Of a DNA stretch of 64,000 bases, positions 47,182 to 56,324 are shown piece by piece. The translations under genes and the position numbers were made by a program. The stretch is taken from contig NZ_PDCM01000001.1 in NCBI RefSeq assembly GCF_008634025.1, positions 3,256,501 through 3,320,500 of the forward strand. Reading direction: 5' to 3'. Under the pieces are notes generated by a model that did no database searches, had not been told where the DNA came from, and saw only the letters and a list, made by a program, of their open reading frames with translations. Source of the DNA: Streptomyces albofaciens JCM 4342. Lineage in GTDB: Bacteria; Actinomycetota; Actinomycetes; Streptomycetales; Streptomycetaceae. Positions within the stretch are counted from its first letter, which is position 1; every line of letters begins with the position of its first letter.

Positions 47182-47901
47182 GTGCTCATTGCCGGGTTCC
47201 CCGCCGGGGCCTGGGGGACCAACTGTTATCTGGTCGCCCCGGCCGCGGGTGAGGAGTGCGTGATCATCGATCCGGGCCACCGGGCCGCGCCGGGCGTCGA
47301 GGAAGCGCTGAAGAAGCACCGGCTCAAGCCCGTCGCCGTCGTCCTCACCCACGGCCACATCGACCACGTCGCCTCGGTCGTCCCGGTGTGCGGCGCGCAC
47401 GACGTGCCCGCCTGGATCCACCCCGAGGACCGCTACATGATGAGCGACCCGGAGAAGGCCCTCGGCGCCTCCATCGGACAGCAGCTCATGGGCGAGCTGA
47501 CCGTGGGGGAGCCGGACGACGTCAAGGAGCTGGGCGACGGCGCGAAGCTGGAGCTGGCCGGGCTGGAGTTCTCGGTCGCGCACGCACCGGGCCATACCAA
47601 GGGGTCGGTGACCTTCCGGATGCCCGAGCAGGCGGACGTTCCGCCGGTCTTCTTCTCGGGCGACCTGCTGTTCGCCGGCTCCATCGGACGTACCGACCTG
47701 CCGGGCGGCGACCACGCCGAGATACTGCGGTCGCTGGAGCGCGTGTGCCTGCCGCTCCAGGACGAGACCGTCGTGCTGTCCGGCCACGGCCCCCAGACCA
47801 CCATCGGCCGCGAGCGCGCCACCAACCCGTTCCTGCGGGAGGTGGCCGCCGGCCTCGGAGACGGCGCACCGCACAGCCCGGCTCCGCGACGAGGAATGTG
47901 A
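47182..47901 (+). CDS. Glyoxalase II-like metallo-beta-lactamase-fold hydrolase
   Basis: 239 residues. The metal motif is [11 protein letters not shown] (HxHxDH), then [31 protein letters not shown] and [11 protein letters not shown], a full glyoxalase-II/MBL set. Substrate unknown; the glyoxalase-II subgroup hydrolyses thioesters. GTG 47182 is chosen since gagg stands 6 bases before it; an ATG 15 bases upstream is possible. TAGGCT at 47107-47112 is a likely -10. hisS follows after 10 bases. Confidence 0.9.
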   Translation: MLIAGFPAGAWGTNCYLVAPAAGEECVIIDPGHRAAPGVEEALKKHRLKPVAVVLTHGHIDHVASVVPVCGAHDVPAWIHPEDRYMMSDPEKALGASIGQQLMGELTVGEPDDVKELGDGAKLELAGLEFSVAHAPGHTKGSVTFRMPEQADVPPVFFSGDLLFAGSIGRTDLPGGDHAEILRSLERVCLPLQDETVVLSGHGPQTTIGRERATNPFLREVAAGLGDGAPHSPAPRRGM

Positions 47902-47911
47902 CGAGAACTTC

Positions 47912-49174
47912 GTGAGCACCTTCAAGGCCCCCAAGGGCACCTACGACCTGATCCCGCCGCAGTCCGCCACCTACCTGGCGGTCCGGGACGCGATCTCCGG
48001 ACCTCTCAAGCGCTCCGGGTACGGGTACATCGAAACGCCCGGCTTCGAGAACGTCGAGCTGTTCGCGCGCGGTGTCGGCGAGTCCACCGACATCGTGACC
48101 AAGGAGATGTACGCCTTCGAGACCAAGGGCGGCGACAAGCTCGCGCTGCGCCCCGAAGGCACCGCCTCCGTACTGCGCGCCGCGCTGGAGGCCAACCTGC
48201 ACAAGGCGGGCAACCTCCCCGTCAAGCTCTGGTACTCCGGTTCGTACTACCGCTACGAGCGTCCGCAGAAGGGCCGCTACCGCCACTTCTCCCAGGTCGG
48301 CGCGGAGGCCATCGGCGCCGAGGACCCGGCGCTGGACGCCGAGCTGATCATCCTGGCCGACGACGCCTACCGCTCGCTGGGCCTGAAGAACTTCCGCATC
48401 CTGCTCAACTCGCTCGGCGACAAGGAGTGCCGCCCCGTCTACCGGGCCGCCCTCCAGGAGTTCCTGTACGGGCTCGACCTGGACGAGGACACCCGCCGCC
48501 GCGCCGAGATCAACCCGCTGCGGGTGCTGGACGACAAGCGCGCGGACGTGCAGAAGCAGCTGGTCGGCGCGCCGCTGCTGCGCGACCACCTGTGCGAGGC
48601 GTGCAAGGCGTACCACGAGCAGGTGCGCGAGCTGCTGACCGCGGCGGGCGTCGCGTTCGAGGACGACCCGAAGCTGGTGCGCGGGCTGGACTACTACACC
48701 CGTACGACCTTCGAGTTCGTCCACGACGGCCTGGGCTCGCAGTCCGCGGTCGGCGGCGGCGGGCGCTACGACGGCCTCTCCGAGATGATCGGCGGCCCCG
48801 CGCTGCCCTCGGTGGGCTGGGCGCTCGGCGTGGACCGCACGGTCCTCGCGCTGGAGGCCGAAGGCGTCGAGCTGGAGCTGCCCGCGAGCACGGCGGTCTT
48901 CGCCGTGCCGCTCGGCGAGGAGGCCCGGCGGACGCTGTTCGCCACGGTCACCGAGCTGCGCCGGGCCGGGGTCGCCACCGACTTCGCGTACGGCGGCAAG
49001 GGGCTGAAGAACGCCATGAAGTCGGCGAACCGCTCGGGCGCCCGTCTCGCGGTCGTCGCGGGTGAGCGCGATCTGGCCGAAGGCGTCGTCCAGCTCAAGG
49101 ACCTGGAGAGCGGCGAGCAGGCGCCGGTCGCGCTGGACGCGGTCGTCGAAGAGGTCCGCCGCCGGCTCGGCTGA
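47912..49174 (+). CDS. hisS: Histidyl-tRNA synthetase
   Basis: 420 residues, class II. Motif 2 is [20 protein letters not shown], the histidine A motif is [15 protein letters not shown], motif 3 is GGGRYDGL with [10 protein letters not shown], and the anticodon-binding domain follows. GTG start; the SD is weak and transcription probably comes from the gene before it. Ends at a strong terminator. Confidence 0.96.
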   Translation: MSTFKAPKGTYDLIPPQSATYLAVRDAISGPLKRSGYGYIETPGFENVELFARGVGESTDIVTKEMYAFETKGGDKLALRPEGTASVLRAALEANLHKAGNLPVKLWYSGSYYRYERPQKGRYRHFSQVGAEAIGAEDPALDAELIILADDAYRSLGLKNFRILLNSLGDKECRPVYRAALQEFLYGLDLDEDTRRRAEINPLRVLDDKRADVQKQLVGAPLLRDHLCEACKAYHEQVRELLTAAGVAFEDDPKLVRGLDYYTRTTFEFVHDGLGSQSAVGGGGRYDGLSEMIGGPALPSVGWALGVDRTVLALEAEGVELELPASTAVFAVPLGEEARRTLFATVTELRRAGVATDFAYGGKGLKNAMKSANRSGARLAVVAGERDLAEGVVQLKDLESGEQAPVALDAVVEEVRRRLG

Positions 49175-49214
49175 TCCCGTCCGCCTCTGTACGGGGCGCC
49201 CGTCATCGGGTAGG

Positions 49215-49271
49215 AGGCCCCCTTCCGGCCGCCCGCGCGCCGTCCGCGCGGTGGCTCGGAAGGGGGCCTTT
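49215..49271 (+). terminator. Long terminator after hisS with T-run
   Basis: A perfect 13-bp outer stem (49215-49227 with 49257-49269) encloses a second GC stem and is followed by TTT, the most classical terminator of the window. Confidence 0.85.
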
Positions 49272-49382
49272 ATGCGCAGCGAACGGTGGTGACGTGTCCG
49301 GTTGGGGCAGAATGAGGGCCCGGCGCGCGCCAGTTGGCACGCGCTCTCCGCTCACTCCCCAAGGCACCGACGGAACGGCGAT

Positions 49383-50027
49383 ATGACGACGACAGCGCTT
49401 GACGACGTGTCCACCGGCGACGGTCACCCCGGTCGCGGCGGCGGCACGGTCGGCTCGGGACGGGGCCTGGCCTGGCTGCTGGTGGTCACCAGCGCCCTGG
49501 GGCTCCTCGCGTCCTGGGTGATCACCTTGGACAAGATCGAGCTGCTGAAGGACCCCAACTTCAAGCCGGCCTGCAGCCTGAGCCCGATCGTCTCCTGCGG
49601 CAGTGTGATGCAGAGCCCGCAGGCCGAGGTCTTCGGCTTCCCCAACCCGGTCGCCGGCCTCATCGCGTTCGGCGCGGTCATCGGGATCGGCGTCGGGCTG
49701 CTCGCGGGCGCCCGCTACCGCGCCTGGTACTGGATCGGCCTGAACATCGGCACCCTCGCGGGCTCCGTCTTCTGCATGTGGCTGATGTCGCAGTCGCTGT
49801 ACGTGATCAACTCGCTGTGCCTGTGGTGCACGCTGACCTGGTGCGTCACGATCCTGATGTTCTGGTACACCACCGTGCACAACCTCAAGCACGGGATCAT
49901 CCCGGCGCCGGAGGGGCTGCGCAAGGCGGTGCTGGAGTTCCACTGGGTCGTGCCGGTGCTCTGGTACGGCGTGATCGCGCTGCTGATCCTCACCAAGTGG
50001 TGGTCCTACTGGAGCAGCCTGATCTGA
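49383..50027 (+). CDS. Vitamin K epoxide reductase (VKOR) family protein
   Basis: 214 residues, five membrane helices. Two Cys pairs are seen: CSLSPIVSCGSVM (loop pair) and the redox CxxC in INSLCLWCTLTWC. VKORs reoxidise DsbA-type oxidases with quinone at the membrane, giving disulfide bonds to exported proteins. No DsbA is adjacent; the nearest thioredoxin-fold gene is at 11.5 kb and looks cytosolic. ATG without clear SD. Confidence 0.9.
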   Translation: MTTTALDDVSTGDGHPGRGGGTVGSGRGLAWLLVVTSALGLLASWVITLDKIELLKDPNFKPACSLSPIVSCGSVMQSPQAEVFGFPNPVAGLIAFGAVIGIGVGLLAGARYRAWYWIGLNIGTLAGSVFCMWLMSQSLYVINSLCLWCTLTWCVTILMFWYTTVHNLKHGIIPAPEGLRKAVLEFHWVVPVLWYGVIALLILTKWWSYWSSLI

Positions 50028-50040
50028 GGCGTGGAATACG

Positions 50041-50080
50041 GCCGGGGGCCGACCGGTGCTCGCACCGGTCGGCCCCCGGC
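50041..50080 (+). terminator. Terminator between VKOR gene and rarA
   Basis: A perfect 18-bp stem (50041-50058 with 50063-50080), loop CTCG, ends 4 bases before the rarA promoter. Confidence 0.88.
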
Positions 50081-50084
50081 CGCG

Positions 50085-50107
50085 TTGTCAGTGGGGTGGC
50101 TTAGGCT
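50085..50107 (+). promoter_or_regulatory. PafBC-type DNA damage promoter of rarA
   Basis: TTGTCAGTG (50085-50093), 8 bases, TAGGCT (50102-50107): a full match to TTGTCRGTG-N8-TAnnnT. The GTG of rarA begins 8 bases after the -10, so the damage-induced mRNA is probably leaderless. Confidence 0.87.
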
Positions 50108-50114
50108 CTGGAGC

Positions 50115-51467
50115 GTGGAGCCCGACCTGTTCACCGCCGCTGCCGAAGACCGCCAGGAGAAAGATCCCACGGGGTCGCCCCTCGCCGTACGGATGCGTCC
50201 GCGCACCCTCGACGAGGTCGTCGGCCAGCAGCATCTGCTCAAGCCGGGCTCGCCCCTGCGCCGCCTGGTCGGCGAGGGCAACGGCGGCCCCGCCGGACCG
50301 TCCTCCGTCTTCCTGTGGGGCCCGCCCGGCATCGGCAAGACGACGCTCGCGTACGTGGTCAGCCAGGCCACGAACAAGCGCTTCGTGGAGCTGTCCGCGA
50401 TCACCGCGGGCGTGAAGGAGGTGCGTGCCGTCATCGACGGCGCCCGCCGCGCCTCCGGCGGCTACGGCAAGGAGACCGTCCTCTTCCTGGACGAGATCCA
50501 CCGCTTCAGCAAGGCCCAGCAGGACTCCCTGCTGCCCGCGGTCGAGAACCGCTGGGTGACGCTGATCGCCGCGACGACCGAGAACCCGTACTTCTCGGTG
50601 ATCTCCCCGCTGCTCTCCCGCTCCCTGCTGCTGACGCTGGAGCCCCTCACCGACGACGACCTGCGCGGCCTGCTGCGGCGCGCGCTGACCGACGCGCGGG
50701 GCCTGGCGGGCGCGGTCACGCTGCCCGAGGACACCGAGGCGCACCTGCTCCGCATTGCCGGCGGCGACGCCCGCCGCGCGCTCACGGCGCTGGAGGCCGG
50801 GGCCGGATCGGCGATCTCCAAGGGGGAGAAGGAGATCACCCTCCAGACCCTGGAGGAGTCCGTCGACCGGGCGGCCGTGAAGTACGACCGGGCCGGCGAC
50901 CAGCACTACGACGTCGCCAGCGCCCTGATCAAGTCCATCCGCGGCTCCGACGTGGACGCGGCGCTGCACTACCTGGCGCGGATGATCGAGGCGGGGGAGG
51001 ACCCGCGGTTCATCGCCCGGCGGCTGATGATCTCGGCGAGCGAGGACATCGGGCTCGCCGACCCGTCGGCCCTGCAGACCGCCGTGGCCGCGGCGCAGGC
51101 CGTCGCGATGATCGGCTTCCCGGAGGCCCGGATCACGCTCAGCCAGGCGACGATCGCGCTGGCGCTGGCCCCCAAGTCCAACGCGGCCTATCTCGCGATC
51201 GACGCGGCCCTCGCGGACGTACGGGCCGGGCTCGCCGGCCCGGTGCCGCCGCATCTGCGCGACAGCCACTACAAGGGCGCCGAGAAGCTGGGGCACGGCA
51301 AGGGGTACCAGTACCCCCACGATCTGCCCGGCGGGATCGCGGCACAGCAGTACGCCCCTGACGAGGTGCACGGCAAGCGGTATTACACGCCTACGCGGTA
51401 CGGCTCCGAGGCGCGGTACGCGGAGGTGACCGAGCGGGTCCGCGGCCGGTTGCGCGGCGAGGAGTAG
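50115..51467 (+). CDS. rarA: Replication-associated recombination protein A (RarA/MgsA, AAA+)
   Basis: 450 residues. [16 protein letters not shown] at the front, Walker [14 protein letters not shown], Walker [11 protein letters not shown], sensor 1 [13 protein letters not shown], then the RarA tetramerisation part ([20 protein letters not shown] and [12 protein letters not shown]). It acts at stalled forks and displaced ends. GTG chosen since it follows the -10 by 7 bases; the frame upstream is not coding-like. Its damage promoter is discussed separately. Confidence 0.95.
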   Translation: MEPDLFTAAAEDRQEKDPTGSPLAVRMRPRTLDEVVGQQHLLKPGSPLRRLVGEGNGGPAGPSSVFLWGPPGIGKTTLAYVVSQATNKRFVELSAITAGVKEVRAVIDGARRASGGYGKETVLFLDEIHRFSKAQQDSLLPAVENRWVTLIAATTENPYFSVISPLLSRSLLLTLEPLTDDDLRGLLRRALTDARGLAGAVTLPEDTEAHLLRIAGGDARRALTALEAGAGSAISKGEKEITLQTLEESVDRAAVKYDRAGDQHYDVASALIKSIRGSDVDAALHYLARMIEAGEDPRFIARRLMISASEDIGLADPSALQTAVAAAQAVAMIGFPEARITLSQATIALALAPKSNAAYLAIDAALADVRAGLAGPVPPHLRDSHYKGAEKLGHGKGYQYPHDLPGGIAAQQYAPDEVHGKRYYTPTRYGSEARYAEVTERVRGRLRGEE

Positions 51468-51474
51468 CAGATGC

Positions 51475-51506
51475 CCCCGGGCGGGCCCGATCCGTCCCGC
51501 CCGGGG
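51475..51506. terminator. Bidirectional terminator after rarA
   Basis: A perfect 11-bp stem (51475-51485 with 51496-51506) lies between the convergent rarA and DUF2470 genes. Confidence 0.75.
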
Positions 51507-51522
51507 CCGTCGGCCGTGCGGT

Positions 51523-52410
51523 TCATCCCGAGGCCGCCGCGTCGAACAGCGTGTGCATCGCCCGGCGCAGTTCCGAGACGTCCCGGACCGGGGCCGGGAA
51601 GTCGAAGCGGGCGTCGAAGGAGCGGTGGGCGGCGTCGGTGAAGCGGACGCGCAGGCCGAAGCGGTCCAGGGCCACCGGTACCGCGCGGTCGCGGAAGTCG
51701 CAGGCGCGCCGGGAGCGGTCGCCGAGCAGGGTGCACAGGCCGCGCACCTGGTCGCTGTGGGCCGAGTGGAGGTGCTGGAGCAGCTCCGCCTCGTGGGCCG
51801 CCAGCGGGTCCGGCTCGGCTGCGGCGAACTCCTCCGGTTCCACGGGCTGCGCGCCCCACAGGTCGTCCACGGCCGCCTCGCCGACCTCCATGCGCAGCAT
51901 CATCCAGGCGGGCCGCCCGAACATGCCCGGCGGCGGGTCCGGCTGGAGGGCCTCGCCGATGCCGAGCAGTTCGCCGACGGGGTGCCGCTCGGCGAGCAGC
52001 ATCGCCGCGCGGGCGCGCTCGTCGTTGCGTACGGGGGTGAGCCAGCCGGCGACCCAGGCCCGGCCGCGGATGCGATGGGGCACCGAGACGGGTGCCACGT
52101 CGGTGATCTCCATCACGGCGGTGAGGTCGTCGTCCTGGGCGTGTGCGGCGGCCCGGGCGGCCGCGGAGTCCCCGGGAACCAGCAGGAGCACGTCACCGGC
52201 ACGGGTGACCGTACGGCATACTGGTGCGGAGAGTCCGGCGTCGTCGGGGTCCTCGATTCCGGGGATGCCGAGCGAGGCCATACCATTGGACTCGACGAGG
52301 GTTCGTACGCGCTCGGCGGCGGTTGGCTGCTGGGCGTCTTCCACGGGACGCGGCTGACCCATCCCAGTGCTCTGACCAGCACCGGGCAGGGGGATCCCAG
52401 GTCGAAACAT
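51523..52410 (-). CDS. DUF2470, HugZ-like heme/iron utilisation protein (putative)
   Basis: 295 residues. The first 200 residues resemble a split beta-barrel of the flavin/PNPOx type (RTLVESNGMASLGIP, DVLLLVPGDSAAARAA, RGRAWVAGWLTPV). The C-terminal 85 residues are a DUF2470 domain (LLQHLHSAHSDQVRGLCTLL, RFTDAAHRSFDARFDF). This combination is found in HugZ-type heme oxygenases, and an iron box stands right before the gene; both point to heme-iron use (inference). ATG with gaggag 5 bases upstream. Confidence 0.75.
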   Translation of the reverse strand: MFRPGIPLPGAGQSTGMGQPRPVEDAQQPTAAERVRTLVESNGMASLGIPGIEDPDDAGLSAPVCRTVTRAGDVLLLVPGDSAAARAAAHAQDDDLTAVMEITDVAPVSVPHRIRGRAWVAGWLTPVRNDERARAAMLLAERHPVGELLGIGEALQPDPPPGMFGRPAWMMLRMEVGEAAVDDLWGAQPVEPEEFAAAEPDPLAAHEAELLQHLHSAHSDQVRGLCTLLGDRSRRACDFRDRAVPVALDRFGLRVRFTDAAHRSFDARFDFPAPVRDVSELRRAMHTLFDAAASG

Positions 52411-52425
52411 GCGTTCTCCTCGCAG

Positions 52426-52444
52426 TAAGGTAAGCCTAACCTAA
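52426..52444 (-). promoter_or_regulatory. Iron box (DmdR/IdeR operator)
   Basis: On the minus strand TTAGGTTAGGCTTACCTTA matches the actinobacterial iron box TTAGGTTAGGCTAACCTAA at 17 of 19 positions. It lies 16 bases before the DUF2470 ATG and 23 bases before the rpsD GTG on the other strand. Confidence 0.88.
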
Positions 52445-52466
52445 CTTACATGGAGGTCTGTTCCAC

Positions 52467-53078
52467 GTGAACCAGTCGCGTCCCAAGGTCAAGAAGTCGC
52501 GCGCGCTCGGCATCGCGCTGACGCCGAAGGCCGTCAAGTACTTCGAGGCCCGTCCCTACCCGCCCGGCGAGCACGGCCGTGGCCGCAAGCAGAACAGTGA
52601 CTACAAGGTCCGTCTGCTGGAGAAGCAGCGTCTGCGCGCTCAGTACGACATCAGCGAGCGTCAGATGGTGCGCGCCTACGACCGCGCTCGGAAGGTCGAA
52701 GGCAAGACAGGCGAAGCGCTGATCATCGAGCTTGAGCGCCGTCTGGACGCGCTCGTCCTGCGTTCGGGCATCGCCCGGACGATCTACCAGGCCCGTCAGA
52801 TGGTCGTCCACGGCCACATCGCGGTCAACGACCGCAAGGTCGACAAGCCGTCCTTCCGCGTCCGTCCCGACGACGTCGTGATGGTCCGCGAGCGCAGCCG
52901 CGAGAAGCACCCCTTCCAGGTCGCGCGCGAGGGCGGCTACGCCCCCGAGGGCGAGACCCCCCGCTACCTGCAGGTCAACCTCAAGGCCCTGGCCTTCCGC
53001 CTGGACCGTGACCCGCAGCGCAAGGAGATCCCGGTGATCTGCGACGAGCAGCTCGTCGTCGAGTACTACGCCCGCTGA
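52467..53078 (+). CDS. rpsD: 30S ribosomal protein S4, zinc-free (C-minus) form
   Basis: 203 residues. S4 features: [19 protein letters not shown]-type [13 protein letters not shown], and the S4 RNA-binding domain [20 protein letters not shown]. The four-Cys zinc site normally at the N-terminus is absent, so it is a C-minus S4. GTG with ggaggt upstream. It is a single gene away from other ribosomal protein genes, as in streptomycetes. Its promoter must lie in or beyond the iron-box gap. A 9-bp hairpin (53098-53120) follows. Confidence 0.95.
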   Translation: MNQSRPKVKKSRALGIALTPKAVKYFEARPYPPGEHGRGRKQNSDYKVRLLEKQRLRAQYDISERQMVRAYDRARKVEGKTGEALIIELERRLDALVLRSGIARTIYQARQMVVHGHIAVNDRKVDKPSFRVRPDDVVMVRERSREKHPFQVAREGGYAPEGETPRYLQVNLKALAFRLDRDPQRKEIPVICDEQLVVEYYAR

Positions 53079-53097
53079 TCCAGGCGTAGACACCGCA

Positions 53098-53120
53098 CGG
53101 CCGCGCCCCGCGCGCGGCCG
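53098..53120. terminator. Terminator after rpsD
   Basis: A 9-bp stem (53098-53106 with 53112-53120), loop CCCGC, separates rpsD from the convergent regulator gene. Confidence 0.65.
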
Positions 53121-53129
53121 GACGCGTGC

Positions 53130-55358
53130 TCAGCCCGCCGTCTCCCCGCCGTTCGCGGAGGGGGAGGCGGCGGGTTCGTCCGTTTCCGGGGGCGGTTCCG
53201 GTCCCGTACCGGAGCGCGGACCCGGTACGGGGCCGTCCGGCCGGGACGCCGCATCACCGCCGAGAATCCGGGTGACCGCCGCGTCCAGATCCAGCCGGGC
53301 GCCTTCCCGCACACAGTGCCCGTACCGCTCGGCCCCCAGCGCCTCCCGCGCCCGCTCCTCGCACAGCCGGTGCGGCTGGTTGAAGTGGCGCGAGCCGAAC
53401 AGCGGCAGCCCGACCGAGGGCCAGATCCGCCCGGCGGTGCCCTGGAGCAGCGCCGCCTCGGCCGCGTCCCCCTCGTCCAGCGTGATCAGCGCCAGCATCT
53501 CGATGGCCAGCACCGCGCCCAGCAGGTCCTGAAACGTGTGGTCGATGGCCAGACACTCGCTCAGCAGGGCACGGGCCCGCGCCGGCTCGCCCCCGCTCCA
53601 GGCCGCATAGCCCAGTACGTACAGCGCGTACGCCAGGGCCCACCGCTCCCCGTGGTCGTCGCAGACCTGCCGTACGTCCTCGCACAGCCGCACCGCCTGC
53701 GCGAGGTCGCCCTGGAACGCCACCGCCATCGCCAGCTCGACCTGCCCCATCAGCACGTTGCTGTTCAGCTCGCCGATCTCCCGGTAGCGGCCGAGCGCCT
53801 CGCGCAGCAGCCGCTCGGCGCGCGGCATGTCGTCGCGGACCAGCGCCAGACAGCCGGTGCGGTGCAGGGCGTAGGCGGCGGCGGTGGCGTTATCGGTGCG
53901 CTCCGCGCCCTCGCGGCACTCCCGGAGGGCGATCGTCGCGCCGACCGTGTCGCCCTGGAGCACCGCCACGTACCCGACCACCCACAGGGCCTTCAGCCGG
54001 GCGTCGTCGTGGTCGCCCTCCAGCTCCAGGGAGCGGTCGAGCCAGTGCCGCCCTTCCGAGAGCCGCCCGCACCCCACCCAGTAGAACCACAGCGTGCCCG
54101 CCAGGTACTGGCCCAGGTGCGCGTCCCCGGCACTGTCGAGGCTGTATTCCAGCGCGACCCGCAGATTCGGCAGTTCACACTCGATACGGGCGGCCACCTC
54201 GGCCTGCCGCGGGCTGAACCAGTCCAGCTCGCACCAGGTCGCCAGGCCCACGTACCAGTCGCGGTGCCGGCGGCGCAGCCGTTCGGCGTCGCCCGCCGCG
54301 TCCAGCCAGCCCGCCCCGTACTCCCGGACGGTGTCCAGCATCCGGTGGCGCACGCCCGCCGGGGTCTCCTCCCGTACGACCACCGACTGGGCCACCAGTT
54401 CCCCGAGCACGTCGACCAGCTCGTCCGCCGGCAGGTCCGGGCCCGAGCAGACGTACTCGGCCGCGTCCAGGTCGAACTGCCCGGCGAAGACCGACAGCCG
54501 CGCCCACAGCAGGCGCTCGGCGGGCGTGCACAGCTCGTGGCTCCAGCCGATGGCGGTCCGCAGTGTCTGGTGACGGTACGCGGCCGTGCCCATCAGGGCC
54601 GGCGGACTCGTGCGGGCACCGGGATAGCCGCCGGTCAGCAGCCGGAAGCGGTCGTCGAGCCGGTGCAGCAGCTGCTCCACCGACAGGGCCCGCAGCCGAC
54701 CGGCGGCCAACTCCAGCGCGAGCGGGATGCCGTCCAGGCGGCGGCACAGTTCGGCGACGGCGGCCTCGCCCGCCGCGTCCGTGGTGAAGCCGGGGACCAC
54801 GGCCGCGGCCCGGTCGTGGAACAGGCCCGCCGCGTCCGGGCCGTCCATCGGCGGCAGCGGCAGGTTCTGTTCGCCGGGCAGGCCGAGCGGGCGCCGGCCC
54901 GCCGCCAGCACGCGCAGGCCGGGCGCGCGCCGCAGCAGGTCGGCGGCGAGGTCGGCGCAGTCGTCGACCAGGTGCTCGTAGCCGTCCAGGACGAGCAGCA
55001 GGTCGCGGCCCGCGAGGTGGTCGCGCAGCGCGGCGCGCGGCGGCCGTCCCGTGTGGTCGGCGAGGCCCAGCGCCTCGGCGACCGCGTGGTCCAGCAGGTG
55101 GCCGTGGCGCAGCGGAGCCAGCTCGGCCAGCCACACCCCATCGCAGAAGCGATCCTGCAAGAGCTTGGCGGCGTGGGTGGCGAGCCGGGACTTCCCCACG
55201 CCGCCGACCCCGGTGAGCGCCACCAGCCGGGCGGACTCCAGATGCCCGGCCAGCGCGGCGAGTTCGCCGTCGCGGCCGATGAACCGGGTCAGCTCCGCGG
55301 GAAGATTGCCGGGCACCCGCGGGCGCTCGGAGGAAGGGCGGGGCAGGGGGCGTCGCAT
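53130..55358 (-). CDS. AfsR-like NB-ARC ATPase/TPR regulator
   Basis: 742 residues. NB-ARC begins with FIGRDGELAALAGHL, Walker A GVGGVGKSRLATHA, Walker B LLLVLDGYEHL, GLPL-like GIPLALELAAGRL, then a winged helix (LDTVREYGAGWL) and about seven TPR units to the C-terminus. It lacks both the SARP DNA-binding front of AfsR and a LuxR tail, so it is an STAND ATPase with no visible output domain. ATG 55358 is chosen as TACGCT (55368-55373, minus) with TTGTAC 18 bases further ends 9 bases before it: a leaderless start. The tail is Pro/Glu-rich. Confidence 0.87.
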   Translation of the reverse strand: MRRPLPRPSSERPRVPGNLPAELTRFIGRDGELAALAGHLESARLVALTGVGGVGKSRLATHAAKLLQDRFCDGVWLAELAPLRHGHLLDHAVAEALGLADHTGRPPRAALRDHLAGRDLLLVLDGYEHLVDDCADLAADLLRRAPGLRVLAAGRRPLGLPGEQNLPLPPMDGPDAAGLFHDRAAAVVPGFTTDAAGEAAVAELCRRLDGIPLALELAAGRLRALSVEQLLHRLDDRFRLLTGGYPGARTSPPALMGTAAYRHQTLRTAIGWSHELCTPAERLLWARLSVFAGQFDLDAAEYVCSGPDLPADELVDVLGELVAQSVVVREETPAGVRHRMLDTVREYGAGWLDAAGDAERLRRRHRDWYVGLATWCELDWFSPRQAEVAARIECELPNLRVALEYSLDSAGDAHLGQYLAGTLWFYWVGCGRLSEGRHWLDRSLELEGDHDDARLKALWVVGYVAVLQGDTVGATIALRECREGAERTDNATAAAYALHRTGCLALVRDDMPRAERLLREALGRYREIGELNSNVLMGQVELAMAVAFQGDLAQAVRLCEDVRQVCDDHGERWALAYALYVLGYAAWSGGEPARARALLSECLAIDHTFQDLLGAVLAIEMLALITLDEGDAAEAALLQGTAGRIWPSVGLPLFGSRHFNQPHRLCEERAREALGAERYGHCVREGARLDLDAAVTRILGGDAASRPDGPVPGPRSGTGPEPPPETDEPAASPSANGGETAG

Positions 55359-55527
55359 GGGACACGGAGCGTACTCGCAGGTGTGCGGACCGTACAATCG
55401 CCCGGCGGTGGGCCCCGCGCCGCACGGGGAGCGCGGTACGGGCGCGCGCCCGCGGCGCGATAGGCTCGGGACCTGCCGTTCGAGCAGGACGGAACCGGAA
55501 CAGAATCAGTCGGAGAGTGGTGCCAAC

Positions 55528-55962
55528 GTGACCGGTGGAGAGGTGGCCGGGATCCTCGTGGCCGTCTTCTGGGCGATCCTCGTGTCCTTCCTCGCCCTGG
55601 TGCTGGTGAGGCTCGCACAGACGCTCAAGGCGACGACCAGGATGGTCGCCGAGGTGTCCGAGCAGGCCGTGCCGCTGCTGGCCGACGCGTCCGCGACCGT
55701 CCGCTCCGCGCACACCCAGCTCGCCCGGGTCGACGCCATCGCCTCCGACGTCCAGGAGGTCACCGCCAACGCCTCCGCGCTCTCCTCGACCGTCTCCTCC
55801 GCGTTCGGCGGACCGCTGGTCAAGGTCGCGGCGTTCGGTTACGGCGTGCGCCGCGCGATCGGCAGGAAGGGCGCGCCGCCCGAGCCGAAGCGCACCGTCG
55901 TCGGCCGTACCCTGCCCGCCGCCCGCCGCGGCGGGCGCCGCAACCGTCGCTCCAAGGACTGA
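55528..55962 (+). CDS. DUF948 membrane protein
   Basis: 144 residues. One N-terminal helix (GILVAVFWAILVSFLALVLV), then a long amphipathic helical stretch (TTRMVAEVSEQAVPLLADAS, VQEVTANASALSSTVS) as in DUF948 proteins, and a basic end. Function unknown; always upstream of alaS in related genomes as I recall. GTG with cggagag upstream. Confidence 0.85.
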   Translation: MTGGEVAGILVAVFWAILVSFLALVLVRLAQTLKATTRMVAEVSEQAVPLLADASATVRSAHTQLARVDAIASDVQEVTANASALSSTVSSAFGGPLVKVAAFGYGVRRAIGRKGAPPEPKRTVVGRTLPAARRGGRRNRRSKD

Positions 55963-55970
55963 TCGCCGCG

Positions 55971-56324
55971 ATGTTCCGCCGCGCATTCTGGTTCACCACC
56001 GGCGCCGCCGCCGGGGTGTGGGCCACCACCAAGGTCAACCGCAAGCTGCGCAAGCTCCAGCCCGACAGCCTCGCGGCGCAGGCCGCCGGCAAGGCCGTCG
56101 AGACCGGACACCGGCTGCGCCAATTTGCAGTGGACGTACGCACGGGAATGGCGGACCGTGAGGGACAGCTGTACGAAGCGCTGGGCCTGACGGACCGGGG
56201 CGACGCACGCGAGCTGCCCCCCGCGCGCTCCCGTCCCGCGCTCCGAACGCCGCAGTACCCGATCACGCAGCACCGAACGATTACCCCCGGACCGACCGGA
56301 CCGACCGGAAAAGAGGACCACTGA
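55971..56324 (+). CDS. DUF6167-type small protein
   Basis: 117 residues. It starts [20 protein letters not shown], a hydrophobic glycine-rich helix, followed by a basic helix ([13 protein letters not shown]) and a polar Pro/Thr tail. It follows the DUF948 gene by 8 bases and its stop overlaps the alaS ATG by one base. Short gaccgaccg repeats lie in its last codons. Confidence 0.8.
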   Translation: MFRRAFWFTTGAAAGVWATTKVNRKLRKLQPDSLAAQAAGKAVETGHRLRQFAVDVRTGMADREGQLYEALGLTDRGDARELPPARSRPALRTPQYPITQHRTITPGPTGPTGKEDH

